A stretch of 5,507 nt of DNA from Oscillospiraceae bacterium (GTDB taxonomy: Bacteria; Bacillota; Clostridia; Oscillospirales; Oscillospiraceae), in NCBI GenBank assembly GCA_031288675.1, contig JAITQY010000076.1, positions 1 to 5,507 on the forward strand. The letters are read 5' to 3'. The number at the start of each line of letters is the position of its first letter. The stretch's first letter is position 1. This document shows positions 1 through 4,922 of this stretch, piece by piece. The position numbers were made by a program, and so were the translations under genes. The notes below the pieces were generated by a model. The model saw nothing but the letters and a program-made list of their open reading frames with translations, was not told where the DNA came from and made no database searches.

Positions 1-381
1 ATACACAAGTTTCGGGAACTTTACTTTAAGGCTCTCATAGTCGATTCCCATCTTCTCAAGCGCTTTCGGACGCCAGTTCGTAACGAATACGTCCGCATCC
101 GCAATAAGCTTCATCAAAATCTCAAAGCACTTCGGGTTTTTAAGGTTCATAGCCATGCTGCGCTTGTTACCGTTCTCTAAATCAAACGTGAGGTTCTCGT
201 TCAGCAGAACCGGACGCCCCTCCGCCATCGGCGCAAATCGAACCGGGTCGCCGCCTGTAGTCTCAATTTTGATTACATCGGCGCCTTGATCGGCAAGAAA
301 ACGGGTAGTGGTAGGTGCGGCAATAAAGGTGGCAAGTTCAATAACTTTTACTCCGCTTAACGGTCTGTTGCCCATAATCAT
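1..381 (-). CDS. Family III CoA-transferase (CaiB/BaiF type), N-terminal 127 residues, cut by window edge
   Basis: Family III CoA-transferases move CoA between an acyl-CoA and a free carboxylic acid in the cytoplasm. The reading frame is open to the window edge and starts MIMGNRPLSGVKVIEL. It contains the family's N-terminal Rossmann-like region: VIELATFIAAP, then FLADQGADVIKIE and GGDPVRF, then FDLENGNKRS and the FVTNWR segment near residues 99-104. From memory it resembles the clostridial FldA (phenyllactate) and HadA (2-hydroxyisocaproate) group. The catalytic aspartate, usually near residue 169, lies outside the window, so the substrate cannot be assigned. The gene follows the thiolase by 109 bases on the same strand, consistent with a shared acyl-CoA role. 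The start is uncertain: the ATG at 381 has no ribosome binding site, while a strong one at 425-433 precedes an in-frame AUA at 423, which would add 14 residues beginning AVSKTADRYRYSQ. Confidence 0.88.
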   Translation of the reverse strand, partial: MIMGNRPLSGVKVIELATFIAAPTTTRFLADQGADVIKIETTGGDPVRFAPMAEGRPVLLNENLTFDLENGNKRSMAMNLKNPKCFEILMKLIADADVFVTNWRPKALEKMGIDYESLKVKFPKLVY

Positions 382-403
382 CTGCGAATAGCGATAGCGA
401 TCC

Positions 404-420
404 GCGGTTTTGCTAACCGC
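404..420 (-). other. Perfect 6-bp hairpin between the ribosome binding site and the CoA-transferase ATG
   Basis: The minus strand reads GCGGTT, a 5-base loop AGCAA, then AACCGC, giving a perfect stem. It starts four bases after the Shine-Dalgarno sequence and ends 22 bases before the ATG at 381. If AUA at 423 is the real start, the hairpin covers codons 2-7 instead. It has no following T run, so it is not an intrinsic terminator. A role in translation control is only a guess. Confidence 0.3.
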
Positions 421-424
421 TATT

Positions 425-433
425 CTCCCCTTT
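425..433 (-). promoter_or_regulatory. Strong ribosome binding site for the CoA-transferase, misplaced relative to the nearest ATG
   Basis: The minus strand reads AAAGGGGAG here. It is the only good Shine-Dalgarno sequence before the CoA-transferase, but it ends 43 bases before the first in-frame ATG (381). An in-frame AUA at 423-421 follows almost immediately: if the AAAGG part pairs with 16S rRNA, the spacing to AUA is 5 bases. Either AUA is the start, or an ATG was changed to ATA, or translation begins at 381 without this site. The sequence cannot choose between these. Confidence 0.5.
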
Positions 434-490
434 CTGTAATATTATAACTTTCTTTCATCACTACGGTTTTTTATCCCGCAGCCTTATCAT

Positions 491-1672
491 TCAGCACTTC
501 TCAAATATCGTCGCAACGCCCATACCGCCGCCGATACACAGCGTAGCAAGTCCACGCTTGACGTTCGGACGCTTTAACATCTCGTGAATAAGCGTTACCG
601 TGATACGCGCGCCGGAAGCTCCTACGGGATGTCCAAGTGCAATCGCGCCGCCGTTGACGTTCGTGATGTCAAGGTTCATATTAAGTCCGCGCTGACAAGC
701 AATGCTCTGCGCGGCAAACGCCTCGTTAGCCTCAATGAGGTCAATGTCGTTCATACTGAGACCGCTCTTTTTCAGCGCGTCCTGAGTAGCGTAAATCGGA
801 CCTTCTCCCATATACTGCGGATCACATCCGCCCTGTCCCCATTGTACAAGTCTCGCAAGCGGCTTTAAGCCAAACTTCGCGACCGCTTCGCCGGAGGCAA
901 GTGCTACAGCCGCCGCGCCGTCATTGATTCCGCTGGCATTACCAGCTGTAACGCGTCCGCCGTCCGGCTTGAACGCCGGCTTCAGTTTTCCAAGCGCTTC
1001 AATGCTTGTCTCACGCGGGAATTCATCGGTCACAAAATCGACTGTATCCTTCTTTACCTTTACCGGCACGGGAACAATCTCATCCACAAAGCGTCCGGAC
1101 TTTATCGCCGCCGCAGCTTTCTGCTGGCTGCTAAACGCAAATGCGTCAAGCTCGTCACGCGTGATGTTCCACTTATCACAAAGATTTTCCGCCGTAATGC
1201 CCATATGGTACTTATTGAAAACATCCGTAAGCCCGTCATTGACCATGCTGTCGATCAGTGATACATTACCCATCCTCGCGCCGTAGCGCATTTTATCGGT
1301 AACATACGGAGCCGCGCTCATATTTTCCGTTCCTCCGGAAACGATAACGTCCGCGTCGCCCGCCGCTATAGCGCGCGCGCCCTCAATAACCGCTTTCATA
1401 CCGGAACCGCATACCATGCCTATGGTATAACTCGGAATCTCATACGGAATGCCCGCCTTAACAGCGACCTGACGCGCTACGTTCTGTCCCAATCCTGCCG
1501 TTAAGCAGCATCCGAACATAAGCTCACCGACCTGCTCAGGAGCGATTCCGGCGCGTTCCAACGCCGCTTTTACAGTAACGGAACCAATATCCGCCGCAGG
1601 CGTGTCTTTAAGAGAACCGCCCATAGCTCCGATGGCTGTTCTTGCCGCGCTTACAATATAAATATCTCGCAT
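491..1672 (-). CDS. thlA: Acetyl-CoA C-acetyltransferase (biosynthetic-type thiolase)
   Basis: This 393-residue cytoplasmic enzyme condenses two acetyl-CoA to acetoacetyl-CoA and CoA, or runs the reverse thiolysis. Length and layout match the family. The nucleophilic Cys88 sits in MVCGSGMKA; NEAFA is at 316-320; His348 lies in GHPVGASG (347-354); and the second catalytic Cys379 lies in LCIGGGMG. The GGTEN motif is at 113-117. These agree with the Cys-His-Cys arrangement of the Zoogloea and clostridial enzymes, so the protein should be active. The start is secure: AAGGAGG lies six bases upstream of the ATG. It is preceded by a 159-base AT-rich gap with promoter-like sequences and followed by the CoA-transferase, suggesting these two form one transcript. 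In clostridia such thiolases feed butyrate, acetone or ketone-body routes. thlA is the clostridial naming habit (atoB elsewhere); acetoacetyl-CoA specificity is inferred rather than shown. Confidence 0.96.
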   Translation of the reverse strand: MRDIYIVSAARTAIGAMGGSLKDTPAADIGSVTVKAALERAGIAPEQVGELMFGCCLTAGLGQNVARQVAVKAGIPYEIPSYTIGMVCGSGMKAVIEGARAIAAGDADVIVSGGTENMSAAPYVTDKMRYGARMGNVSLIDSMVNDGLTDVFNKYHMGITAENLCDKWNITRDELDAFAFSSQQKAAAAIKSGRFVDEIVPVPVKVKKDTVDFVTDEFPRETSIEALGKLKPAFKPDGGRVTAGNASGINDGAAAVALASGEAVAKFGLKPLARLVQWGQGGCDPQYMGEGPIYATQDALKKSGLSMNDIDLIEANEAFAAQSIACQRGLNMNLDITNVNGGAIALGHPVGASGARITVTLIHEMLKRPNVKRGLATLCIGGGMGVATIFEKC

Positions 1673-1678
1673 TGACTG

Positions 1679-1685
1679 CCTCCTT
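1679..1685 (-). promoter_or_regulatory. Thiolase ribosome binding site
   Basis: The minus strand reads AAGGAGG, a near-perfect match to the 16S rRNA tail, six bases before the ATG at 1672. It fixes the thiolase start and suggests high translation. It lies only three bases downstream of the candidate TATAAT at 1689-1694, so a transcript from that -10 box would begin within or next to this site. Confidence 0.85.
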
Positions 1686-1688
1686 AGT

Positions 1689-1697
1689 ATTATAGCA
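1689..1697 (-). promoter_or_regulatory. Alternative extended -10 element (TGC-TATAAT) next to the thiolase ribosome binding site
   Basis: The minus strand reads TGCTATAAT, a perfect -10 hexamer with the extended TGn motif. No good -35 lies 17 bases upstream (AAACTG), which extended -10 promoters can tolerate. Transcription would start about seven bases downstream, inside the AAGGAGG site, leaving a leader of only about 13-15 bases. It is either a short-leader promoter or a chance match in AT-rich DNA. Confidence 0.35.
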
Positions 1698-1712
1698 CAA
1701 TATTCTTTCTAC

Positions 1713-1741
1713 AGTTTACCACACCTGTATTTGAAAAGCAA
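1713..1741 (-). promoter_or_regulatory. Candidate sigma-A promoter for the thiolase (TTGCTT, 17 bases, TGG-TAAACT)
   Basis: On the minus strand TTGCTT (1741-1736) is followed by a 17-base spacer and TAAACT (1718-1713). A TG precedes the -10 by one base, which is an extended -10 feature. Both hexamers are imperfect (three and four matches to consensus), but the spacing is ideal and the implied leader of roughly 35 bases would carry the full ribosome binding site. It lies in the AT-rich gap before the thiolase. Confidence 0.35.
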
Positions 1742-1831
1742 GTAAAAATTTTCGCTGTATTTTCAGTTTTATTTGTGTGAAATTATGCTAATTTTCAAAT
1801 TTGGTGCCGGGTAAGTTAGCCCAACCAGGAT

Positions 1832-2293
1832 TTAGGTTATTTTACGTGCGGCTAAATCCTCAAAAAACGGTATATCGCGGTCTTTTATCACTATACGCTC
1901 ATATTGAGAATCTGATTCAAGAACATTATTAAAGTAAAGATTAACGAAGCTGCCATATATCTCTACTTGAAAAACTTTCAGCAACTTATATTTACTGTTA
2001 AACCACCATATTTCACCATTGTCGTCAAGAAACAGCATTGACCTGTTTTTGTGTTCGTAGTTAGGAGTACGCAGTTCGTATATCTCTGCCTTAGCCCTTT
2101 TTGTAAACACCGTACCTATCAGATTTATTACCGCACATAAAGCAACCCAAGATAAAACGTAATATGGGAAATATTTCCATCGCAAACCGTCATCCCACAA
2201 TATCACCAATATAAACCCAACAACATACAGGACTATCTTAAAAAGTCTGCCCCGCTTGCCGTATTTTTGCAGTTTAAGTTTTAACTCGTCCAT
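1832..2293 (-). CDS. Small two-helix membrane protein of unknown function
   Basis: I do not recognise a named family. The 153-residue product starts MDELKLKLQKYGKRGR, a basic, probably cytoplasmic N-terminus. Two hydrophobic segments follow, near residues 18-33 (IVLYVVGFILVILW) and 42-63 (YVLSWVALCAVINLIG), joined by a short loop. A soluble C-terminal half follows (about 64-153) with alternating charged and aromatic residues, including EIWWFNSKYKLLKVFQVEIY and IVIKDRDIPFFEDL. This general plan resembles YcxB-like or bacterial PH-like proteins, but no diagnostic motif is visible and that is a weak guess. The start was chosen because AAAGGAG lies nine bases upstream; a longer frame with a TTG start at 2341 overlaps the isocitrate dehydrogenase stop and has no binding site. 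The gene begins 40 bases after that stop, so it may be co-transcribed. It appears more AT-rich than the thiolase. Confidence 0.8.
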   Translation of the reverse strand: MDELKLKLQKYGKRGRLFKIVLYVVGFILVILWDDGLRWKYFPYYVLSWVALCAVINLIGTVFTKRAKAEIYELRTPNYEHKNRSMLFLDDNGEIWWFNSKYKLLKVFQVEIYGSFVNLYFNNVLESDSQYERIVIKDRDIPFFEDLAARKIT

Positions 2294-2302
2294 TGTCGGG
2301 TA

Positions 2303-2309
2303 CTCCTTT
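2303..2309 (-). promoter_or_regulatory. Ribosome binding site that sets the start of the small membrane protein
   Basis: The minus strand reads AAAGGAG, nine bases before the ATG at 2293. It lies inside the longer possible reading frame (TTG at 2341), so it supports the internal ATG as the true start. Confidence 0.7.
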
Positions 2310-2333
2310 AATACGTGACATACTGTAATAGGG

Positions 2334-3065
2334 TTAAGCAACTATTTGAGCTTTCACAGCCGCAAGGAACTCTAACGTATTCGCTATTTTAACTTCGCCG
2401 CTTGCGAGCGAAGCAAGGTCTCCGGTCATAGTTCCGGCATTAAGAGCGTTAAGTACCGCCGACTCAAGCCTACCGGCAAAGCCAGTAAGTTCCGGCAGTC
2501 CGTCAAGCTCTCCGCGCTTAGAGAGCGCGCCTGTCCACGCGAATATCGTCGCAACCGGGTTTGTTCCGGGCGTCTCTCCGTCACGGTAACGGTAATAGTG
2601 CCTCGTAACCGTACCGTGCGCCGCTTCGTACTCGTACTTTCCGTCAGGAGAGACAAGGACGCTGGTCATCATTGAAAGGCTGCCGAACGCGCTGCTGACC
2701 ATATCGCTCATTACGTCGCCGTCATAATTTTTCAGCGCCCAAATGAAACCGCCCTCACTGCGTATGACCCTGCTGACAGCGTCGTCGATAAGTGTGTAAA
2801 AGTAATCCACATTCGGGTAATTTTGGGAAGTTTCCGCGAAAATATCGCGGAAAGCGCCGTCGTAAATCTTGCTTATAGTGTCCTTGCAGCTAAACCACAG
2901 CGGCTGATTTGTGTCCTCAGCATATTTGAAACAGCTCTCGGCAAACGCTTTTATAGATTTTTCAGTATTATGCAGCGTTTGAAGAACTACGCCTCCGGCA
3001 CGCTGCTCTATGTTCTTGTAGACGTCTCCGTATGCGTGACGCGCAACGGTATCGGTTTTTTCCAT
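2334..3065 (-). CDS. icd: NADP-type isocitrate dehydrogenase, C-terminal part of a frameshifted gene with internal deletions
   Basis: This frame holds the rest of the enzyme that oxidatively decarboxylates isocitrate to 2-oxoglutarate with NADP. Homology begins at about TVARHAYGDVYKN; the ATG at 3065 is only the first start in this frame and has no binding site. Aligned by eye to human IDH1, it carries Arg132 and Tyr139 (ARHAYGDVY), Lys212 (SCKDT), Asp252 (LIDD), and Asp275 and Asp279 (YDGDVMSD). It also has the NADP-binding AAHGTVTRHY, including Arg314 and His315 that contact the 2'-phosphate. All functional residues checked are present. Between YKNIEQR and AGGVVLQ about 28 residues are missing relative to human IDH1, which is most of the clasp domain (137-185). 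About 7 more are missing between DIFAET and DYFYTLIDD. Joined with the N-terminal part the protein would be about 366 residues; the family is usually about 400-414. No in-frame stops occur, so any decay is recent, or the lesions are sequence errors. Confidence 0.85.
   Translation of the reverse strand: MEKTDTVARHAYGDVYKNIEQRAGGVVLQTLHNTEKSIKAFAESCFKYAEDTNQPLWFSCKDTISKIYDGAFRDIFAETSQNYPNVDYFYTLIDDAVSRVIRSEGGFIWALKNYDGDVMSDMVSSAFGSLSMMTSVLVSPDGKYEYEAAHGTVTRHYYRYRDGETPGTNPVATIFAWTGALSKRGELDGLPELTGFAGRLESAVLNALNAGTMTGDLASLASGEVKIANTLEFLAAVKAQIVA
2831..2853 (-). repeat. Perfect 9-bp inverted repeat inside the isocitrate dehydrogenase gene
   Basis: TTTCCGCGA (2831-2839) and TCGCGGAAA (2845-2853) are exact reverse complements separated by five bases. 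They encode the conserved FRDIFAE stretch, so coding constraint explains part of the symmetry. The repeat lies directly beside the point where about seven residues are missing relative to human IDH1. Such hairpins can promote deletion or cause misreads. There is no T run, so it is not a terminator. Confidence 0.6.
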
Positions 3066-3433
3066 CGCGGAACGGCTGGGGTAACGCGTTCCAAAAGAAT
3101 AGGCGCGCGGAATATTGTACCATCCAAAACGCCGCGGATAGTGGCGTTAGGGCTTTTCCACTGATCACGCAAGTTATATTCTTTCATACGGTCGGCGTTC
3201 GGCGTGATGGTCGCGCATTTGACAGCGACGCCGAGCCGCTTCGCCGCTTCCGCCGCGTCAAGCGTCACCTTGTCGGCGGTCGCGTCACGGTTAGGCAGAC
3301 CGAGATCATAGTACTCGGTTTTAAGCTCCACATACGGCAATATGAGTTCATCTTTTATCCACTGCCATATAACGCGGGTCATCTCATCGCCGTCCATTTC
3401 GACTAACGGCGTTTTCATTTGAATTTTGGGCAT
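3008..3433 (-). CDS. icd: NADP-type isocitrate dehydrogenase, N-terminal part of a frameshifted gene
   Basis: This frame gives the start of a eukaryote-like homodimeric NADP isocitrate dehydrogenase: VEMDGDEMTRVIW (11-23), YDLGLPNRDAT (42-52), GVAVKCATITP (68-78) and the substrate-binding stretch WKSPNATIR (92-100). Residue numbers coincide with human IDH1, so Ser94, Arg100 and Arg109 are in place. Homology runs to RWKKPI (residue 128). After that the frame reads PLRVTHTETSTRT and stops, while family sequence (GRHAYGD) continues one frame over. Restoring one base after ATA at 3050-3052 (for example ATA ACC GTT) gives KPITVARHAYGD, which fits the family. The start ATG has AAGGAG 12 bases upstream, a little far. 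The gene begins 30 bases after the S41 lipoprotein stop. As written, the cell would make a 141-residue inactive fragment. Real mutation and single-base sequencing error cannot be told apart here. Confidence 0.87.
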   Translation of the reverse strand: MPKIQMKTPLVEMDGDEMTRVIWQWIKDELILPYVELKTEYYDLGLPNRDATADKVTLDAAEAAKRLGVAVKCATITPNADRMKEYNLRDQWKSPNATIRGVLDGTIFRAPILLERVTPAVPRWKKPIPLRVTHTETSTRT

Positions 3434-3445
3434 TATTTGATATAT

Positions 3446-3451
3446 CTCCTT
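3446..3451 (-). promoter_or_regulatory. Ribosome binding site for isocitrate dehydrogenase
   Basis: The minus strand reads AAGGAG in the 30-base gap after the S41 gene, 12 bases before the ATG at 3433. The spacing is longer than the usual 5-9 bases, but no closer in-frame start exists and the N-terminus matches the family. No promoter fits in this gap, so the gene is probably read from upstream. Confidence 0.55.
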
Positions 3452-3463
3452 AACTGTTAATTC

Positions 3464-4735
3464 TTAATTATCCAGACAATATTCAAGCGCCGCATCATGT
3501 TGATTGATATGATCCTCAATCGTCGGCGGCATTTCTACATCAGGCACAAATGTGTTTACCTCGGGATCCTGTCGCGGCAAAACTTTGCTCAGGTCAACTT
3601 TCATACTGCCGTAACCGATCTCAAACTGAAGGTTCGGCGTGGTAATTGTTCTAAAACTTTCTCCCGCACTGCCATAGAAATTGACTCCTCCTCCGGTTGA
3701 CTCACCTACACTTACAGTACTCGGAACAGCCTCTATAATTTGAGAAACCGAAGTCACCCCGGCTGAGAATGTCATGCGCCCGACCAAAACGAAAACTTTT
3801 ACTTCGGGGTTTTTCTCAACGTACGTCTTAAGGTTATTTGTAAAGTTGGTAAAAACTCCACCGGAGCCACCCGTGTTGCGCCTGACATCAATGATAATCC
3901 GGTCTACATTGTTTTCATTAATTACATCAAACATTTCTTTATTAAAATGCATAAATAGTTTATCCGGCTGATTCGAGCATACATTATAGTTAAACAATAA
4001 GGTCGTATCATCAATCAAGCTATAGTCATAGTACTCACTGTCGTTCACAGCAAATAAACCTGCCTGCTCCGGAAAGATAAAATCAACTATCGGATCCGAT
4101 ATAGAAAGAACCGGAACTGCAACATCGCTTACTATATTGTCCTTTTCAATTGTGAAAATCGTTTCAGTGTTATAGAGAACAAAATCCAATCCACGAAGGT
4201 AAACTGCTTGTTGAATTGTTTGCGGCAACATGGTTTTTACCCAATACTCGTTTTCGTGAGGGATAACTCTTTCCATCTGATTCAAAATTTCACTTGCTTC
4301 AACTCCGTTTATCTTCAATACTTTCGAGTTCAACAAATCTTCGCGCGGTTTATCCGCATTGATAATATACAATTCATCGTTGAAAATATAAAAATTAAGC
4401 GGATAGTAATAACCGTCAAAAATATTTACCCTTGCATGAGCATCCCCCATAAATGCCACCAACTCAGCAATGCGTACAAAAATTTGAGTCAAGCGCAGCG
4501 TATCCACTTCTTCTATAAGCGTATCAACCATACTATTAAATTCCGCTTTTGCTTCCTCCGAAAGTACTGCAAAGGCACTACTTTTTTGCTTTACAATTTC
4601 TGTTCTGAAGTACTCTATGTCCTCCATCAAACGTCTATTGCGCTCCGGGTCGTCAAGCTCTGCCGAATACATAAATTGCCAGATCCCTTCCGTACTGTTC
4701 TCTTCTTCCACAGGCAGATCAGTCTCTTCCGGCAA
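3464..4735 (-). CDS. S41-family peptidase-like protein, body of a frameshifted surface lipoprotein
   Basis: S41 proteins are tail-specific or tricorn/IRBP-like serine hydrolases. The 423 residues counted from TTG at 4735 show an N-terminal helical region (about 17-95) ending in AFMGDAHARV, matching the family's GDGHT-type motif. A PDZ-like piece, KVLKINGVEASEIL, is at 138-151. The catalytic-type core has RIIIDVRRNTGGSGG (279-293) and GRMTFSAG (319-326), whose Ser324 is at the nucleophile position. VGESTGGGVNFYG (343-355) follows, where CtpA-type enzymes have a catalytic lysine (GEKT); here it is serine, so a canonical Ser-Lys dyad is not evident. It may use other residues or be non-catalytic. 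The TTG start is probably an artefact: the natural N-terminus is the lipoprotein signal encoded one frame over at 4719-4874. Joining them by removing one A from the run at 4745-4747 gives about 469 residues, a membrane-anchored surface protein. Isocitrate dehydrogenase starts 30 bases downstream. Confidence 0.82.
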   Translation of the reverse strand: MPEETDLPVEEENSTEGIWQFMYSAELDDPERNRRLMEDIEYFRTEIVKQKSSAFAVLSEEAKAEFNSMVDTLIEEVDTLRLTQIFVRIAELVAFMGDAHARVNIFDGYYYPLNFYIFNDELYIINADKPREDLLNSKVLKINGVEASEILNQMERVIPHENEYWVKTMLPQTIQQAVYLRGLDFVLYNTETIFTIEKDNIVSDVAVPVLSISDPIVDFIFPEQAGLFAVNDSEYYDYSLIDDTTLLFNYNVCSNQPDKLFMHFNKEMFDVINENNVDRIIIDVRRNTGGSGGVFTNFTNNLKTYVEKNPEVKVFVLVGRMTFSAGVTSVSQIIEAVPSTVSVGESTGGGVNFYGSAGESFRTITTPNLQFEIGYGSMKVDLSKVLPRQDPEVNTFVPDVEMPPTIEDHINQHDAALEYCLDN

Positions 4736-4874
4736 CAGCAGCTCTTTCTTGTACTGGGGTTGCTGCCGGCGCTTCAGTTGGCGTCTCGGGTGCCTGCTCG
4801 GGCGAGCCGCCGCATGCGGCAGACAGAAACAGCATTACAATCGCTAATGTTATACCCATTACTCGTTTCAGCAT
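4719..4874 (-). CDS. Lipoprotein signal peptide and linker of the S41 protein, separated from it by a frameshift
   Basis: The 51-codon frame begins MLKRVMGITLAIVMLFLSAAC: a basic start, a hydrophobic core and a lipobox-like SAAC with Cys21 as the likely lipidated residue. A Gly-Ser and Pro/Thr/Glu/Ala-rich linker follows (GGSPEQAPETPTEAPAATP), typical of clostridial surface lipoproteins. After VQE (residue 43) it reads RAAVAGRD and stops, while the adjacent frame continues as ELLLPEETDLPVEEE into the S41 domain. One extra A in GAAAGAG (4745-4747) would explain the shift. AGGAGG nine bases upstream of the ATG at 4874 makes this the true start of the whole gene. As written the cell would make only a short lipopeptide. 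Homopolymer sequencing error, mutation and phase variation are all possible; a run of three As is short for phase variation. Confidence 0.75.
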   Translation of the reverse strand: MLKRVMGITLAIVMLFLSAACGGSPEQAPETPTEAPAATPVQERAAVAGRD

Positions 4875-4883
4875 TACAACTAT

Positions 4884-4889
4884 CCTCCT
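4884..4889 (-). promoter_or_regulatory. Ribosome binding site for the S41 lipoprotein
   Basis: The minus strand reads AGGAGG, nine bases before the ATG at 4874. Its strength shows that translation starts at the lipoprotein signal, not at the TTG at 4735, which has no such site. It lies in the 48-base AT-rich gap after the VanW gene. Confidence 0.75.
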
Positions 4890-4922
4890 GTTTATTTTAT
4901 TTATATTAGTTTTCTCCTTAGT

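Noticed and set aside
422..460. A 12-codon minus-strand open frame (MKESYNITERGE) before the CoA-transferase, as a leader peptide
   Set aside because: It has no ribosome binding site of its own and no run of regulatory codons; its end simply overlaps the CoA-transferase binding site.
461..481. Imperfect hairpin (minus strand CTGCGG, nine-base loop, CCGTAG) after the thiolase, as a terminator
   Set aside because: The stem is only six pairs with a G-U, and it is followed by TGATGAAAG rather than a T run. It might cause weak attenuation but does not qualify as an intrinsic terminator.
584..1286. Plus-strand open frames opposite the thiolase
   Set aside because: They mirror the codon structure of a well-supported thiolase and show no protein-family features.
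1801..1826. Bulged hairpin (minus strand GGTTGGG...CCCGGCACC) just after the small membrane protein, as a terminator
   Set aside because: The stem is short and bulged, and the downstream sequence AAATTTGAAAA lacks a clear T run. Termination here is possible but not supported.
3048..3065. Programmed frameshifting in isocitrate dehydrogenase at the AAAAAA run
   Set aside because: Family residues KPI continue past the A run in the first frame, so the shift falls after the run, and the gene also has in-frame losses. Isocitrate dehydrogenases are not known to use recoding.
4208..4909. A 233-codon plus-strand open frame opposite the S41 gene
   Set aside because: It is antisense to a clear S41 protein and its lipoprotein signal, has low-complexity Phe/Leu/Arg-rich composition, no recognisable domain and no convincing start signal.
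4914..4919. A second AAGGAG upstream of the S41 lipoprotein
   Set aside because: No start codon follows at usable spacing before stops; the real site is AGGAGG at 4884-4889.
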